Source: Haplomitrium mnioides
Lineage: Eukaryota > Marchantiophyta > Haplomitriopsida > Calobryales
Reading direction: 5' to 3'
Length of the DNA: 38,988 nucleotides
Assembly: GCA_049999725.1 (NCBI GenBank)
Contig: JBNGIS010032428.1
Coordinates: 34,701 to 73,688, forward strand
Part shown: one piece after another, positions 10,192 to 20,600 of the stretch
How the letters are laid out: each line of letters opens with the position of its first letter
How positions within the stretch are numbered: position 1 is the first letter of the stretch
Notes under the pieces: generated by a model
Told to the model about the DNA's origin: nothing
The model's database searches: none
What the model saw: the letters and a program-made list of their open reading frames with translations, nothing else
Program-made: the position numbers and the translations under genes

Positions 10192-10797
10192 TTATGTCAG
10201 CCAATGACATGAGGCACTAAGGGAGAATTCATGGAATCAGAGGTAGCATTGGAATAGTTTCTCTCTCATAAGTGTTGAAGTACCTCGGAAGCAGCGGATC
10301 AGCTACAATAAGTGAGTACGAGCAGATCGCCTGGATCCAAGGAGTGGATTGGGATCGTTTTGGAATGAGGAAAGGGAGTTGTGTCAGCCAGTGAGTGGGG
10401 GGCACCACTAAAATTTGACGGAAGCGGAAGAGAGCCTGCAAGTATCATCGAGATGTAGGAATCGAGGCCTGAGCAGGGAGGAACAGAGCGTTCACTAGAG
10501 GTAATCAGTCGAGAGGAGGATGGAAGGGTGACCTCAAAAGTGAGGAAGGAGCGGGGACTAGGGGAGGAGGATCCGAGACGCGGGGCGGGGATCGAAGAGT
10601 AGCAGCAGGAGGAGAGGACCGCAGACAAGGAAAGGCCGCGACACAAGCTTTCAGATATTATGCATGAGAAGCAAAAATCGAGAAGACAAAGGAGGGGGCC
10701 ATGGCCTTTGTAAATAACGACAATGTCGAGGATCGGGGGACGCTCCGATCCCTCTAGCGTTAATGGGTTCTACTGGGGTCTGCAACCTCTTCCTTCA

Positions 10798-11109
10798 GTG
10801 TCCGCGAACCTTTGCGGAAACATGGCATCCTCAGAAGGCTCTAGGAGATTCAGCAGAGACGTGGCAAGCGCGGGGGTGTCCGCGAGCCTTTGCGGAAACG
10901 TGGCGTCCTCAAGCAGCTCCGGGAGATTTAGCGGAGACGTGGTGAACGCGGGGGTGTCTGCGAGCCTTTGCGGAAATGTGGTGCCCTCAGGGGGTTTTGG
11001 GAGATTCAGCGGAGATGTGGAAAGCGTGGGGGTGTCTGCGAGCCTTTGTGAAAACGTGGCGTCCTCAGAAGGCTCAGGGAGATTTAGCGGAAACGTGGCA
11101 GGCGTGGAG
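10798..11109 (+). repeat. 78-bp tandem repeat, 4 copies, in 3' LTR of A
   Basis: Units start at 10798, 10876, 10954 and 11032. In one frame they encode a 26-residue repeat beginning GVSASLCGNVASS. Because the unit is 26 codons long, several frames stay open; I read this as a by-product of repeat length, not as a protein gene. Confidence 0.92.
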
Positions 11110-11761
11110 GCATCTGAGGTCTTCTTCAGAACCAAAGGTCAGTGCGATGGTCAAGCTTCCTTGTTTAAAATAACGTCAAAAAACGCTACCCTGGACATGT
11201 GGCACTCCGGAGGAGCCCGTAGGATTCCTCGGACTCCGGTCAACTTTGGAATTGCTAGTCAATGGTGGCGGTCCAACTTCCCCATTGAAAACGGCGTCTG
11301 ACGGCGCTATCTCAGATAGGTGGCACTTTGGAGGAGCCCGTTGGATCCTTCATATTAGAGAGAGGTCAACCACGGATGAAGGTCAATGCGGCTGTCCACC
11401 TTCCCTATTGAAAACGGCGCTCTGCGGAACCAAGTCAACTGCGGGCCTAGAGGTTCCGCGGATTTCTTCAGACCTCATGTTTGAGGAATATTCTGAAATC
11501 TCCCATGGTCAACTTTGGAACCCTAGGTCAGCGCGGCGGTCCACCTCCCATGTTGAAGACGGCGTCGGATGGTGGCAACGGAAGAAGATCAACCTTGGAA
11601 TTCAAGGTCCGAGGGATCTTTCGGACTCGCCCGTCCGTTGGATTCTTTGGACTTGGGTCCGTGGTCAACCATGGATCAAGGTCAATGCAGCGGTCAAGCT
11701 TCCCAGTGGAAAACAGCGTCAGATGGCGGCCATGGAGGAAAAGTCAAACTTGGGAACCTTG

Positions 11762-11836
11762 TTCCGTGGGATTCTTCGGAACTCTATTCTGCGAGATTCT
11801 TTGGAACTCTATTCGCGGAATTTCTCGCACTCGACC
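11762..11836 (+). repeat. 25-bp tandem repeat, about 3 copies, in 3' LTR of A
   Basis: Units begin near 11762, 11787 and 11812 with TTCNGNGNGATTCTT spacing; the last has a small deletion. The 5' LTR has four units. Confidence 0.7.
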
Positions 11837-12751
11837 TCATAGACCTCAAAACTGACCGTTGTACTTGGATCTTTTTGCAAATAGACGGGACAAGTGTCGC
11901 CATGTTCGGGCCCGGGCCTAACGGGAATAACAACCTTTTCAAACAAGAAGGATTCACAGGGGCAGAAGTACGAGGGGTATACATTGACGAGCTGTGACAT
12001 TGAACATGTTGATGTTAGTGTGCAAGCAAGCTAGAGATGCACAAGCGATCTCGGGACAAAAAGATGCAACGAGGAAAGACAGAGGGGATTCCAGTGAAAA
12101 TTTACGTGAGGCGAGTGTACTCGTGTAGGGGGCTAGCAAGGGTGGAGGTGGATTGGAGGGGCACCAAGAATTGCTGGGCGGGGAGTTCTAGAGGCTTGGG
12201 CGATCTAGGTGGACCAGTTGCGGAGGTGGATCGATACGAGGAATTGAAGGGGATCTGATCTGTTGAGAATTCGGGAGAGGCTGCCAAGTGGGATCTTGGA
12301 GTCATCTCTGCATCATCTATGCAGAATCATCAAACCTTGAAGTGCTTGGAGTGCACTCTCGTTTATCCTTTCAAGTGAAGCTAAGAGGAGGGTGGTTGCG
12401 TTAGTACCTACGCACTGCGAGGAAGACCTTTTCAAGGTTCGGAGGTGGAGTGAGTTGCCAGCAGTCGAGAGGACTGTCTTCCATAGATGGAAGTTAAAGA
12501 AATCCTCTTCCGAGCATGAGGAAGTAAATCCAAGGCTTCTTGCAAGGGAAGTTAAAAAACTATCTGGAAGAAAGGTGTGTGCGTAGGAGAGGAAAGGAAG
12601 ATTGAGGTGGTAAGTTGAGGAAGGGAGGAGTTTGTTGGGGAGGTTAGTCCTGGTGGCCCTATAAGGCCTATGATTTTGGTGAAGTGAAATGAATGTGTAT
12701 GTTTGTAATTGTGTGTGAGTGTGTTAGTTAGATTTGAATTTTGTTGTATTA

Positions 12752-12759
12752 TATAAAAA
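12752..12759 (+). promoter_or_regulatory. Candidate LTR TATA box (A, 3' LTR)
   Basis: TATAAAAA within ATATAAAAAC, at the position equivalent to 3840-3847. Confidence 0.45.
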
Positions 12760-13178
12760 CCACTTAGGACTAGAAGCATACAAGGAATCCATTTGTTCAG
12801 GCCCTAACGCAGCTCTGCGAAGGGGGAGTCAGGTCCCTAGGCATTGTTCCGTGATACTTGGGATACTACATTCTGCTCCTGATTTGTATACAAAGTGGCT
12901 GGGTCAAGATTAAGGACCCCTGAATTATGTTGCATATTACCACAAGAGTATCTGGGTCCTTGTATATGTATGTTCTGACATTGTGTGTGGATGAACATCT
13001 AGACTGCTGAAGTGATTGTTGAGGTGAGGAAGGGCTTGTAAGACAAAGAGGGATTCCTTAAAGCCTCAAAGTGATAACTGGATAGGGGCCATCTCACAAA
13101 AGAACCTATTTCCCCTGTTTTTGTCCTCCCCTGCCTTCCAAGTGGCACTTGTGAAGGTTAAGAAGGAGGGGAGTGACA

Positions 13179-13183
13179 TCCAA
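13179..13183. repeat. Right target-site duplication of element A (TCCAA)
   Basis: Exact copy of 1303-1307 immediately after the TGACA end of the 3' LTR. Confidence 0.9.
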
Positions 13184-13985
13184 ATAGATCAAGAGACATC
13201 CAAGTAAGGTGCCACTTGAAGAGCCTTCCAAGAAGAAGGGGGCCTAGGAATCCATTGAAGATGTTAATCGCAAGCTGGAGGCCTTATGCATTCACTTCAC
13301 AGGATTCAAGGTGGAAGGGAAGAAGGCCAACACCAGCAAAGCCCATGTCTTGTGTGTCCATTGAGCAAAGTATGGGCATCCTGGCCATGAATACCCCACT
13401 GAAGGTGCGGCCATCTTGTAAGTAGAGGGGGAGCCACTTGAGTTCATAAGGAAGGAGGTGGAGTTCGTTCTAGAGAAGCCTCCAAAGTATATCTACTAAG
13501 TAACCAGCGCCTCGCGTAACCTAATGAGCCGACCGATGATGTTGGGGTCAGGACAACAGGGTGGCTAGAGGCCAGCCCGACCAGAGCACACCATGGAGAC
13601 AAAAGGAACCATACGCACATTTTGGTGTGCTGGAATTTAAAACAACCAGCGCACATCTCCACCAGCTGCCATGAGCTTAGAAAGCAGAGTTGGGGAATTC
13701 TGCCAAAGTTGTGCGCCCTTTGCAAGAAGTAATAGCACCTCACAAAGACTTACCCGTTGCCCCACATGGCAGAGCAGAGAGTGGCCTCTATGCCTTCTAA
13801 ACCCCCAATTGCTGAGGGATTAGCCACCAACGTGTAGTGTATCCTAACACAATGGGAACATATTGCAGAACTACCTAGCTTGGAAGCCCCGACCACAAAA
13901 GATTGCTACAAAGTGACAATGAGAGGAACCTTGAAGAAGAGGGCATCCCGCAAGGACAAGAAGGAACATCTGCTACTTTGAACCA
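13184..13985 (+). pseudogene. Degraded gag, C-terminal half (element H)
   Basis: This continues the gag fragment at 559-1302. In one frame it reads KLEALCIHFTGFK, equivalent to KMEAMNILLAGIK of A, then a damaged first zinc knuckle (GHPGHEYP, with a stop). LEFIRKEVEFVLEKPP matches the REEAPEYVREE segment of A. In another frame VCWNLKQPAHISTSC is the second knuckle with one Cys changed, and LCALCKK is the start of the third. Near 13895, LEAPTTKDCYKVT matches WETLTPEDCYRVV of A. The spacing is collinear with A gag when A itself is removed, so H was continuous before A inserted. Frameshifts and stops are frequent, and the homology ends near 13985. Confidence 0.8.
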
Positions 13986-14164
13986 GAAATAGGCTACTCA
14001 AAACATGAACCTTTTATTTTAAAAGAAAACGTGGTTTTTGAGCTCAAAAAGAGAGAGAAAATAAGGTTAATTTTGAAAAACAAAAAGTGTGTGAAAATTT
14101 GAGCTTAATTTTTGGCTGTTTTAACAACAATGATAGAGCAAGAATCAATTTCATTATGCAATTA
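13986..14164. other. AT-rich strip between H gag and element B
   Basis: About 180 bp rich in A/T with runs such as TTTTATTTTAAAAG and GAGAGAGAAAATAAGG. It contrasts with the GC-richer retroelement DNA on both sides. I recognise no gene, repeat or LTR end in it. Confidence 0.4.
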
Positions 14165-16173
14165 TTTCATCCGTTCCTCCAAGCGTTGACGGGCTTCACT
14201 AGGGTCCGAACCCACTTCAGACTTCTAAAGAACTATTTTGGCAGAATTCTACGGAGAGTATTAGGGGGTGTCAGAATCCACTCAAAAGGCATGCATCAAG
14301 CAGAATCCTATCGAGTCAAGTCAACTTCAGAGATGGGATCCTTAGTCCGATGTTTTTGCTCAAACGCGGCAGTCCAACTTCCCCTTTGAAAGTGGTGGCA
14401 GACGGCGCTCTTCAAAGAGAGTCAAACTTCAGAGTTGACCATCTAAGCTTACCTTCTTCAGACTACCATTTCGGATCTGGGCCAAGTTTGTCTTCTTGCG
14501 GATCTGCACCAAGTTCAGCTTCATCGAATCCTTCCTCTTTGGAAATTAGCATTGGATCACCACCGACCTTACTTCTTCAGATCCGACTTGCAACAATGGC
14601 AACCACCTTACCTTCATCAGTAAGGTTCTCCAGATCAACCTCTTCAGACCTGCGCCAAGCCTCTTCAGATCAGCCTCTTCGGATCTGCGCCAGAGCCTTA
14701 CTTCTTCGGATCATCCTTCAAATCTTCATCGACCATACCTCCTTCAGATCAGACTTTGGATTGTTCTTCGTTGGATCAACTTTGGATTGTACCTCTTCGG
14801 ATCAAACTTTGGATTGTATAGACAGATGTCACCGCATCAAGAAACCATTACCAACTAGAAAAATGGCCAAACAAGGGGGAAACAAGAAACGCTTTGGAAG
14901 GGTACACAAGGGGGTATAGATTGGCTTGCTTCCACGGGATTGGGGCTGATGTGGAGATGTGTGGGGGAACTATCTTGAACAAGAGGGAGAAAGGAGGGAA
15001 TTCTAGTGAAGTTTTACTTGGAGCGAGTGGACTTGTGCAAGAGGGCTAGCAGGGGGAGGTGGACTAGAGGAGCGTTGAGAGTCGCTAGGCGAGGAGCTCT
15101 AGAGGTTCAGGTGATCCAGGTGTACTCAGCCCTATACGTAAACCAACATTCGGAGGTGGATCGACACTTAAAACGAAAGGGAAATCTTTTGGTCTCAAAT
15201 TCGGAGAGGCAATCTAAGGGGGATCTTGGGGTCATCTCAGCGTTTGTTTGTGCAGGAGCATCAATCCAAAAAAACGCTCGGAGGGCGCTTCTAGTCTAAC
15301 TTTCAAATGGAGCCAAGAGAGGAGTGGCTGCGTTAGTGCTTGCGCACTGTGCAGAAGATCCAGTCAAGGTTCAAAGTGGAGTGGGTTGGCCAACAGTCGA
15401 TAGGACTGCCTTCTAGAGGTGGAAGTTAAAGAAAACCTTTTCCGAGCTTGAGGAAGTAAATCCAGAGCTTCTAGCGATGGAAATTGAGAAACTATCTGGA
15501 TGGAGTGTGTGTGTGGGTCGTGGTTGATAGATTTGTCTCCTTTCAAGTATCCTGAAATATACTTCAAATTCGGAGTAAACTAGAAGTGCGGATGAAAGAG
15601 TGTGGAACTGATGTCGATAACTTGAGAAGTATGTTGTTGAATGTCGGATCGTGTGGCATTGAGGTCGCTCAGGATCAAAAGACTCATGGTACAGTGTAGA
15701 GTGTGTGTGTCGTGGTAGATAGATTTGTCTCTTTTCAATTTTCTTGTTTCTTTTCGGATTTCTCAAAACGTACTTCGAATTCAGAGTAAACCAGTGTTGT
15801 GGCTTGTTATGAGCCAAGGAAAGCACCAAGCAGGGGGAGACAGAACTGTAGGTATTGCCCCTATGTATTTCACATGTGAAACCTTGAGCCCATTTTGTAA
15901 GCAAGGAGACTTCGTCTATTCTTGAAGTCCAGAAATATATTTTGGATTCGTCAGAAGCTGTACTTCGGATGTGTGTGTAAATAAGCGAATTGGTCTTTGA
16001 AGAGATTGTGGATAGGCGGAAAAGTCTGCAAGGTGAAGTTAAGAGTCCTTAAGACCTGAAAGGGATAATTTGGATCTGGGGCCATCTCATAAAAGAACCT
16101 TATGCTCAATTTGTCGCCCTCTTCTTCCAAACTGGCACTTTTGGGGGTTAAGTCCTGAAGGAGGGGGCTGACA
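14165..16173 (+). repeat. 5' LTR of element B, left-truncated
   Basis: Homology to the 3' LTR of B begins near 14165 (equivalent to about 24283) and runs to GGGGGCTGACA at 16163-16173. The first ~480 bp of the LTR are missing. It contains many degenerate CTTCGGATC-ACTTTGGAT units (about 14450-14820) and the block conserved in all long LTRs (about 15400-15500). Confidence 0.88.
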
Positions 16174-16181
16174 TACATTTT

Positions 16182-16199
16182 TGGCGCTAGAAGCAGGGC
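16182..16199 (+). promoter_or_regulatory. Primer-binding site of B (tRNA-Asn-like)
   Basis: TGGCGCTAGAAGCAGGGC starts eight bases after the LTR end. It differs at one base from the form expected to pair with the 3' end of plant tRNA-Asn. It is the best preserved PBS of the three elements at its 5' end. Confidence 0.78.
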
Positions 16200-16384
16200 A
16201 AAGGTTTGCAAGAACCAAAGACCAACCCGAGACCAAGATATCATCTATTGTATAAAGGATCCCAAGGTCGTATCGAGACAGGGGTGGAAAGCTAGGAGAA
16301 ACAAGCATCTTGTTGCGGACTAGTGGAAGCAGAGTAGAGAGAGGTATCGACTTGTGGGTGGAGTTGGCTTTGCCTTGTGCTGTA

Positions 16385-17805
16385 ATGGCTAACTCGGTGC
16401 CTTCTTTTGGATTGAGTGTTTGTTTCAAATACAAGTCCTTCAAGGGACGACCGAAGGACGACCTCAATGTCTGGCTACAGGACCTAAAGAATGCCACAAT
16501 GGCAAATGGGGAGAGCTATATGAAAATTGGTATCTTGCCAACGGTTTTGAAGGGAGAGGCACAACTGTGGTACAAGGATCTGCTGGACAATATTAAAAGG
16601 GATTGGGGAGCATTCAAGGCAGCATTCGTGGCTGAATTCTAAGGAATTGGAGAAGAGACAAAGGCATTAATCAAGATGGGTCAACTAAGAATGAAGAGAA
16701 AGGAATCCATAAGAAGATTCCTAGAAAGATTCAAAAAAATAGCTCGGAAGCTGAATCCGCCAACCACCGACGAAATGTTGACAGCATGGTTCCTCGCAGC
16801 CCTGCCCAGAGGAATAGCGACCTGGGTGTGGCAGACCGACCCTCAAACCCTAGATGAGGCGGTAAATGCTGCTCAATCCCATGTTTAGGCTGCGATTACG
16901 AGCTCCCAAAGGAAAACAAGAATGAGGTATGAGTCCGAAGATTCTTTGGACATTTTAGGCAGTGGAGAAGAGACATACACAAGGGCTCCACATCTGCTTC
17001 AAAGAGCGAGGGTGTTTCAAATAGCAGCATCTTGGAGGAGGACCAGGCTTCTCAAAAAAAGAAACAGAGGAAGGAGCAAACGAAAAAGAAGCAGGCCAAG
17101 GATCAGGAATTGCAGCACGTAGAGAGGCCAAAAAGAGGAAATCAAAGAAAGGCGAACCTGAACCCGAACCCAGCAGAAAGCCAATGGGGAATGATCAGAT
17201 TGAGGAGTTGAGCGCCAAGATGGAAGCCATGAACATCCTCCTGGCGAGGATCAAACCAGAAGGTCACCCACTCCCAACCCGACGAGTAGGAGTGTGGTGC
17301 ATCGGGTGTAACAAGCATGGCCACTCTCCCCAAGAATGCCCTGTAGAGACCAATGCCATCCTTTATGTGAGGGAAGAGGCACCGGATTTCATAACGGAAG
17401 AAGTCAATTACATACTAGAAGAGGCCCCAAAAACGGTGTGCCAGATCAGCGGGGAGCCTCACACCATGCTTGGCAGGCCTACAGGAGTGAGCGGGGGGCA
17501 AGGAAGTGGGTGGGCCACAACTAGACCACCTAGAGCGACCATTCTGGTCTGTTGGAATTGCGGCTTGCATTAGCACATTTCCTCAAATTGTCTTGAGCCT
17601 TAGAAGAGCAGTTAGGGCAAACCAACCGCCTTGTATTTCCAATGCAAAAAGGAGGGGCATGTGGCCATCAATTGCTCTCTCAACCAAAAGGCCGAGGTGA
17701 TCTCTAACACATGCATAAACCCTCCTCCACCAACAGTAGTTAATCTGGTAGAATTGGAGAGGGGGGAGGCAATTAGGCATGAAAGGGAAAAGGAGGAAGT
17801 TGAGA
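16385..17805 (+). pseudogene. gag of element B
   Basis: Begins ATG (MANSVPSFG). The capsid-like part runs to a TAA near 16642 (VAEF-stop-GIGEE), continues in frame at MGQLRMKRKES and reaches a TAG near 16888. Frame changes then lead through an acidic and Lys/Arg-rich stretch. The first zinc knuckle CIGCNKHGHSPQEC is intact at 17298-17339. The second (from about 17552, CWNCGLH) has a stop before HISSNC. The third is readable in another frame as CKKEGHVAINC. The gene is then interrupted at 17806 by a 395-bp insertion; the linker continues at 18206 with GLU/LYS-rich sequence beginning PTPKDCYRVV. Confidence 0.85.
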
Positions 17806-18200
17806 TGTAAAAGAATCTCAAAGACCAAATTCAAATGAGTAAGAACTCATGGTGAACTCTAATAGAGCTCTTCAACCAAAAGCAACTCAAGGTCCAAGCA
17901 AAGACCAAGAGTGCAAGCGAAAGTCAAGCAACCAAAGAACCCAAGTGATTCGAGAGGAACTCCAGAATGAGAAGTGGGGCTAAGAAGCCCTTCAATTTAT
18001 ACAAGAGAAGAGGATGTCATCTCTCTTTCTTCACTTACAAGTCACTTCTAATTTCAGCCCTAAAGGTGACTCTCTACCAAAAGTGACTTCAAATGCAAGT
18101 AACCTAAAAGTGACTCTCTACCAAAAGTGACTCACTACCACTTCCTTCACTCCTCTCTATTTTCTTATAAATAGCACAACCTTATGCTTGTACTGTTACA
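17806..18200 (+). mobile_element. 395-bp TG...CA insertion in B (solo-LTR-like)
   Basis: The insert begins TGTAAAAG and ends CTGTTACA, giving TGTAA...TTACA ends. It is flanked by TGAGA (17801-17805) and TGAGC (18201-18205), a 5-bp duplication with one mismatch. C has uninterrupted sequence (GTTGAGCTGC) at the same place. It is unlike the B LTR. It contains several copies of AAAGTGACTCTCTACC and a good plant-type TATAAATA box 30 bp from its right end. I read it as a solo LTR of a different, smaller element; a non-autonomous DNA element is less likely given the TG/CA ends. Confidence 0.7.
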
Positions 18201-18205
18201 TGAGC

Positions 18206-19247
18206 TGCCTGGATGAGAGACCCCAACCCCCAAAGATTGCTACAGGGTGGTAACCCAAGCTCGAACCAAGTCTTAGAAATAGAACCAACGGAAGAATGAG
18301 CGAAAAATTAAGAATGGGGGGCTCAAGGATCCTCATCGTGTAGCGATTCGGATCACCAACGAGACAATCCGAAGTGGTTTTATCCCAAGCAGCAAGACAA
18401 CGTGAGAAAGCAATTGGAGGCATTCGAAGAAGAGGAGGCAACAATTGAGACCTTGAAGAAGGTCCAAAAATAGCAAGAAGAGCCCAAAGAACTAGAGGCA
18501 AAGATTATAGCCAAGGAAGGAGAAATGAAACTAGTCCCTTGCATAGACGACAACTAAGGGAATTGTTGATGGGAGCCAAGAGAAGGAGGAGATTGCCCTA
18601 GGTAGGAGCTCAAACCGATGTGCAATTAGTATGCAAAGATAAAAGAGCTCCTCAAATTGACATTCAGATAGTGGGGTGTATATTGTCACTAGTCCTCATA
18701 AACGGAGGGGCAAGAGTCAACTTGGGATTCAGGGAATTTCAACCTATTGCTCAAATCATGAGATAGGCAGATGGATCTCGAGTTAAACCTTTAGGCTCTC
18801 TACTTCGAGTACCCACTTTCATTGGGGGCAAAGAATTCAAGTTAAACTATCTCATAATGCGTCTAGCCCGAGCCTCTCCATACCTAGTGCTAATCGAAAG
18901 ACCTTAGCTATATGGAGCCTGAGTCCTACACAATTTGCAAAATTCGACCTTGGTATTTGGTCCTGAAAAACAAGTGGTTCACTATGGATCGGTGCCGCAT
19001 CTTGGAGAGACACAAGAAAAGGAGGAGTATGATAGCGAGTGGTTAGAAGAGGAGGAGGAATCGGAGTATCACTATTGGGTCCAAATGGTTAGTGAAGCTA
19101 CAGAGGAAGATTTGGCGGGGGAAGGAGTGGTGATGATCAACCAAATAGAGCTGACGAGGTGCACAAGGGCAAAACCCAATATGAGAGAGCCCACCAAAAA
19201 TTTTGCAAGCAATGAGGTCACTGAGGCAGGAAGAAAAGAGAGGTCTG
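18206..19247 (+). pseudogene. gag-pol linker and aspartic protease of B
   Basis: The linker PTPKDCYRVVTQA continues the interrupted gag; relative to A it has lost about 100 bp around 18530-18560. The protease-like region (about 18655-18915) reads LVLINGGARVN, where the catalytic Asp is Asn and about a dozen residues are missing after VN. It continues with VPTFIGGKEFKLNYLIM and VLIERP-stop-LYG. An ORF from 18935 carries the acidic linker HLGETQEKEEYDSEWLEEE. The protease is inactive. Confidence 0.75.
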
Positions 19248-19430
19248 AAGTGTCTCATTGGATGCAAGCAGAAAAACTAGAAAAGTCCAAAGTGCCTCAT
19301 CGGTTCAAGCAGAAAAACCAAAAAGTCCAAAATGCCTCATCGGATGCAAGTAGAAAAACCAGAAAAGTCTTAAATATTACATCGGGTGCAGACGGAAGAC
19401 AGAGAAAAATTCGAAGCACCTCATCGAAAG
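19248..19430 (+). repeat. 40-42-bp tandem repeat in the protease-RT linker of B
   Basis: Four to five units begin near 19248, 19290, 19330 and 19371, with pattern AAGTGCCTCATCGGATGCAA. They encode repeats of the type VPHRxQAEKPEKS. A has a single copy near 7030, so this is a B-specific expansion. Confidence 0.8.
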
Positions 19431-19525
19431 CAAGGGGTTGTGGTTGGCAATGTTGATGCAGGAAAGCAGTTCACAGTGGAGAAATGAGATGGGAGTAGTG
19501 CACGAATCACAACACAAACAGGTGA

Positions 19526-20600
19526 TTGTCTAGGAGGGAACAAAAATTCCATATCGGCTCTAGTTTACCAAAAACCACAGAACGAGCGTTAACCCACCTC
19601 CTTACGAATTTCAGCAATGCCTTTGCTTGGAGTCATGTAGACCTGAAAAGGGTCCCCAGGGAATTGGAAGAGCATCAGATCGACCTCGAACCCGCAGCAA
19701 TTCCAGTGAGACAACGTCAATGCCAGATGAACCCCCGATTCTCCTTGATGGTAAAGGAGGAAATTGATAAATTGCTAGAAGCAGATTTCATTTACCCAGC
19801 TCTGAATAGTGAATGGGTGTCTCCTCTGGTAGTAGTGACAAAGAATCTTGAATAGCATGGAGAGCAGAAAATGAGAGTGTGTCAGGATTTCCAAAAATTG
19901 AATGAGGTGACCAAAAAGAATCACCACCCTTTACCCTTCACATATGGGGTGTTGGATTTGGTGGTCGGGCAAGAGGTCTATAACTTCTTAGATGGATACT
20001 CGAGATACAATCAGATCTGGATTCGGGAGGAAGACTAGTTAAAGACGGCGTTCACCACAGAATGGGGGGGTGTTTGCCTTCAGATGAATGCCTTTTGGAC
20101 TCTGCAATGCATTCGGAACCTTTTAGCGAATGATGATGAACATCTTCCATGATTACTTGAGGAAATTTCTGAAAATTTTCATCAATGACTTTTTAGTGTA
20201 CGGGAAGATTTGCAACCATGAGCGGGATGTGAGGCTCACTCTCCAATATTGCTAAGAAACAAGGCTATGGTTGCATCCAAGGAAGTGCTTCTTCGGAGTG
20301 ACAGAGGGAATACTCGTTGGGCACAAAATTTCTAGTCGAGGTATTGAGGTAGATCGGGAAAAAGTCGGAATCTGGATGAGGGTGGCATTCCCCACCAACT
20401 TGAAGGAAGTGCAAGGCTTTCTTGGGTGTGTGGGCTACTACCGAAGATTCATTGATCAGCTTCCCTTAGTGGCCTTGCCGCTCATAGAGATGACAAAGGG
20501 GAGTAGTACCTTTGAGACCACCCCCAAGAGACTGGCAAGTTTCGATGAGCTAAAGAAGCGACTTGCAAGTGCCCCCATACTTGTGCCCTCGAGCTAGGGG
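19526..20600 (+). pseudogene. Reverse transcriptase of element B
   Basis: An ORF from 19526 to 19855 carries LLTNFSNAFAWSHVDLK, KEEIDKLLEADFIY and SPLVVV. A stop follows, then YNFLDGYSRYNQIWI and KTAFTTEW. An extra G in a seven-G run near 20065 shifts the frame through the MPFGLC region, which is partly restored. The catalytic motif is FINDFLVYG, with the first Asp codon read as AAT (20184-20186), as in A. Then HPRKCFFGVTEGIL, RGIEVDREKVGIWM and FPTNLKEVQGFLGCVGYYRRF follow. Multiple stops make it inactive. Confidence 0.9.

Larger units (their letters stand above)
1308..13178 (+). mobile_element. Element A: Ty3/gypsy LTR retrotransposon, full-length but degraded (11.9 kb)
   Basis: The order is 5' LTR (1308-4271), tRNA-Asn-like PBS (4280-4297), gag with zinc knuckles, aspartic protease, reverse transcriptase, RNase H, integrase, polypurine tract (10182-10191) and 3' LTR (10195-13178), bounded by TCCAA on both sides. 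Protease-RT-RNase H-integrase order is diagnostic of Ty3/gypsy (Metaviridae-type) elements. No chromodomain or envelope-like ORF is visible, and the RT resembles the non-chromovirus side (Athila/Tat-like), though lineage is uncertain. Most of gag-pol lies in a single frame, interrupted by many stops and a few frameshifts. The first 85 aligned bases of the two LTRs that I compared differ at 8 sites, all transitions, so the insertion is old. It sits inside the gag of element H. Confidence 0.95.
10195..13178 (+). repeat. 3' LTR of element A (2,984 bp)
   Basis: Starts TGTCAGCC and ends GGGAGTGACA, with TCCAA following. It is homologous along its length to 1308-4271. It carries one more 78-bp unit and about one less 25-bp unit than the 5' LTR. 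Near its end it lacks a short stretch (GCC TGA) present in the 5' LTR. Confidence 0.93.

Noticed and set aside
9990-10194. Possible envelope-like or extra ORF downstream of integrase in A
   Set aside because: Only about 190 bp of GT-rich noncoding sequence separates the integrase stop from the polypurine tract.
10723-11301. 192-codon ORF across the 78-bp repeats of the A 3' LTR
   Set aside because: The unit is 26 codons long and GC-rich, so several frames on both strands stay open. The ORF is not preserved in the 5' LTR or other LTRs and its sequence is pure repeat.
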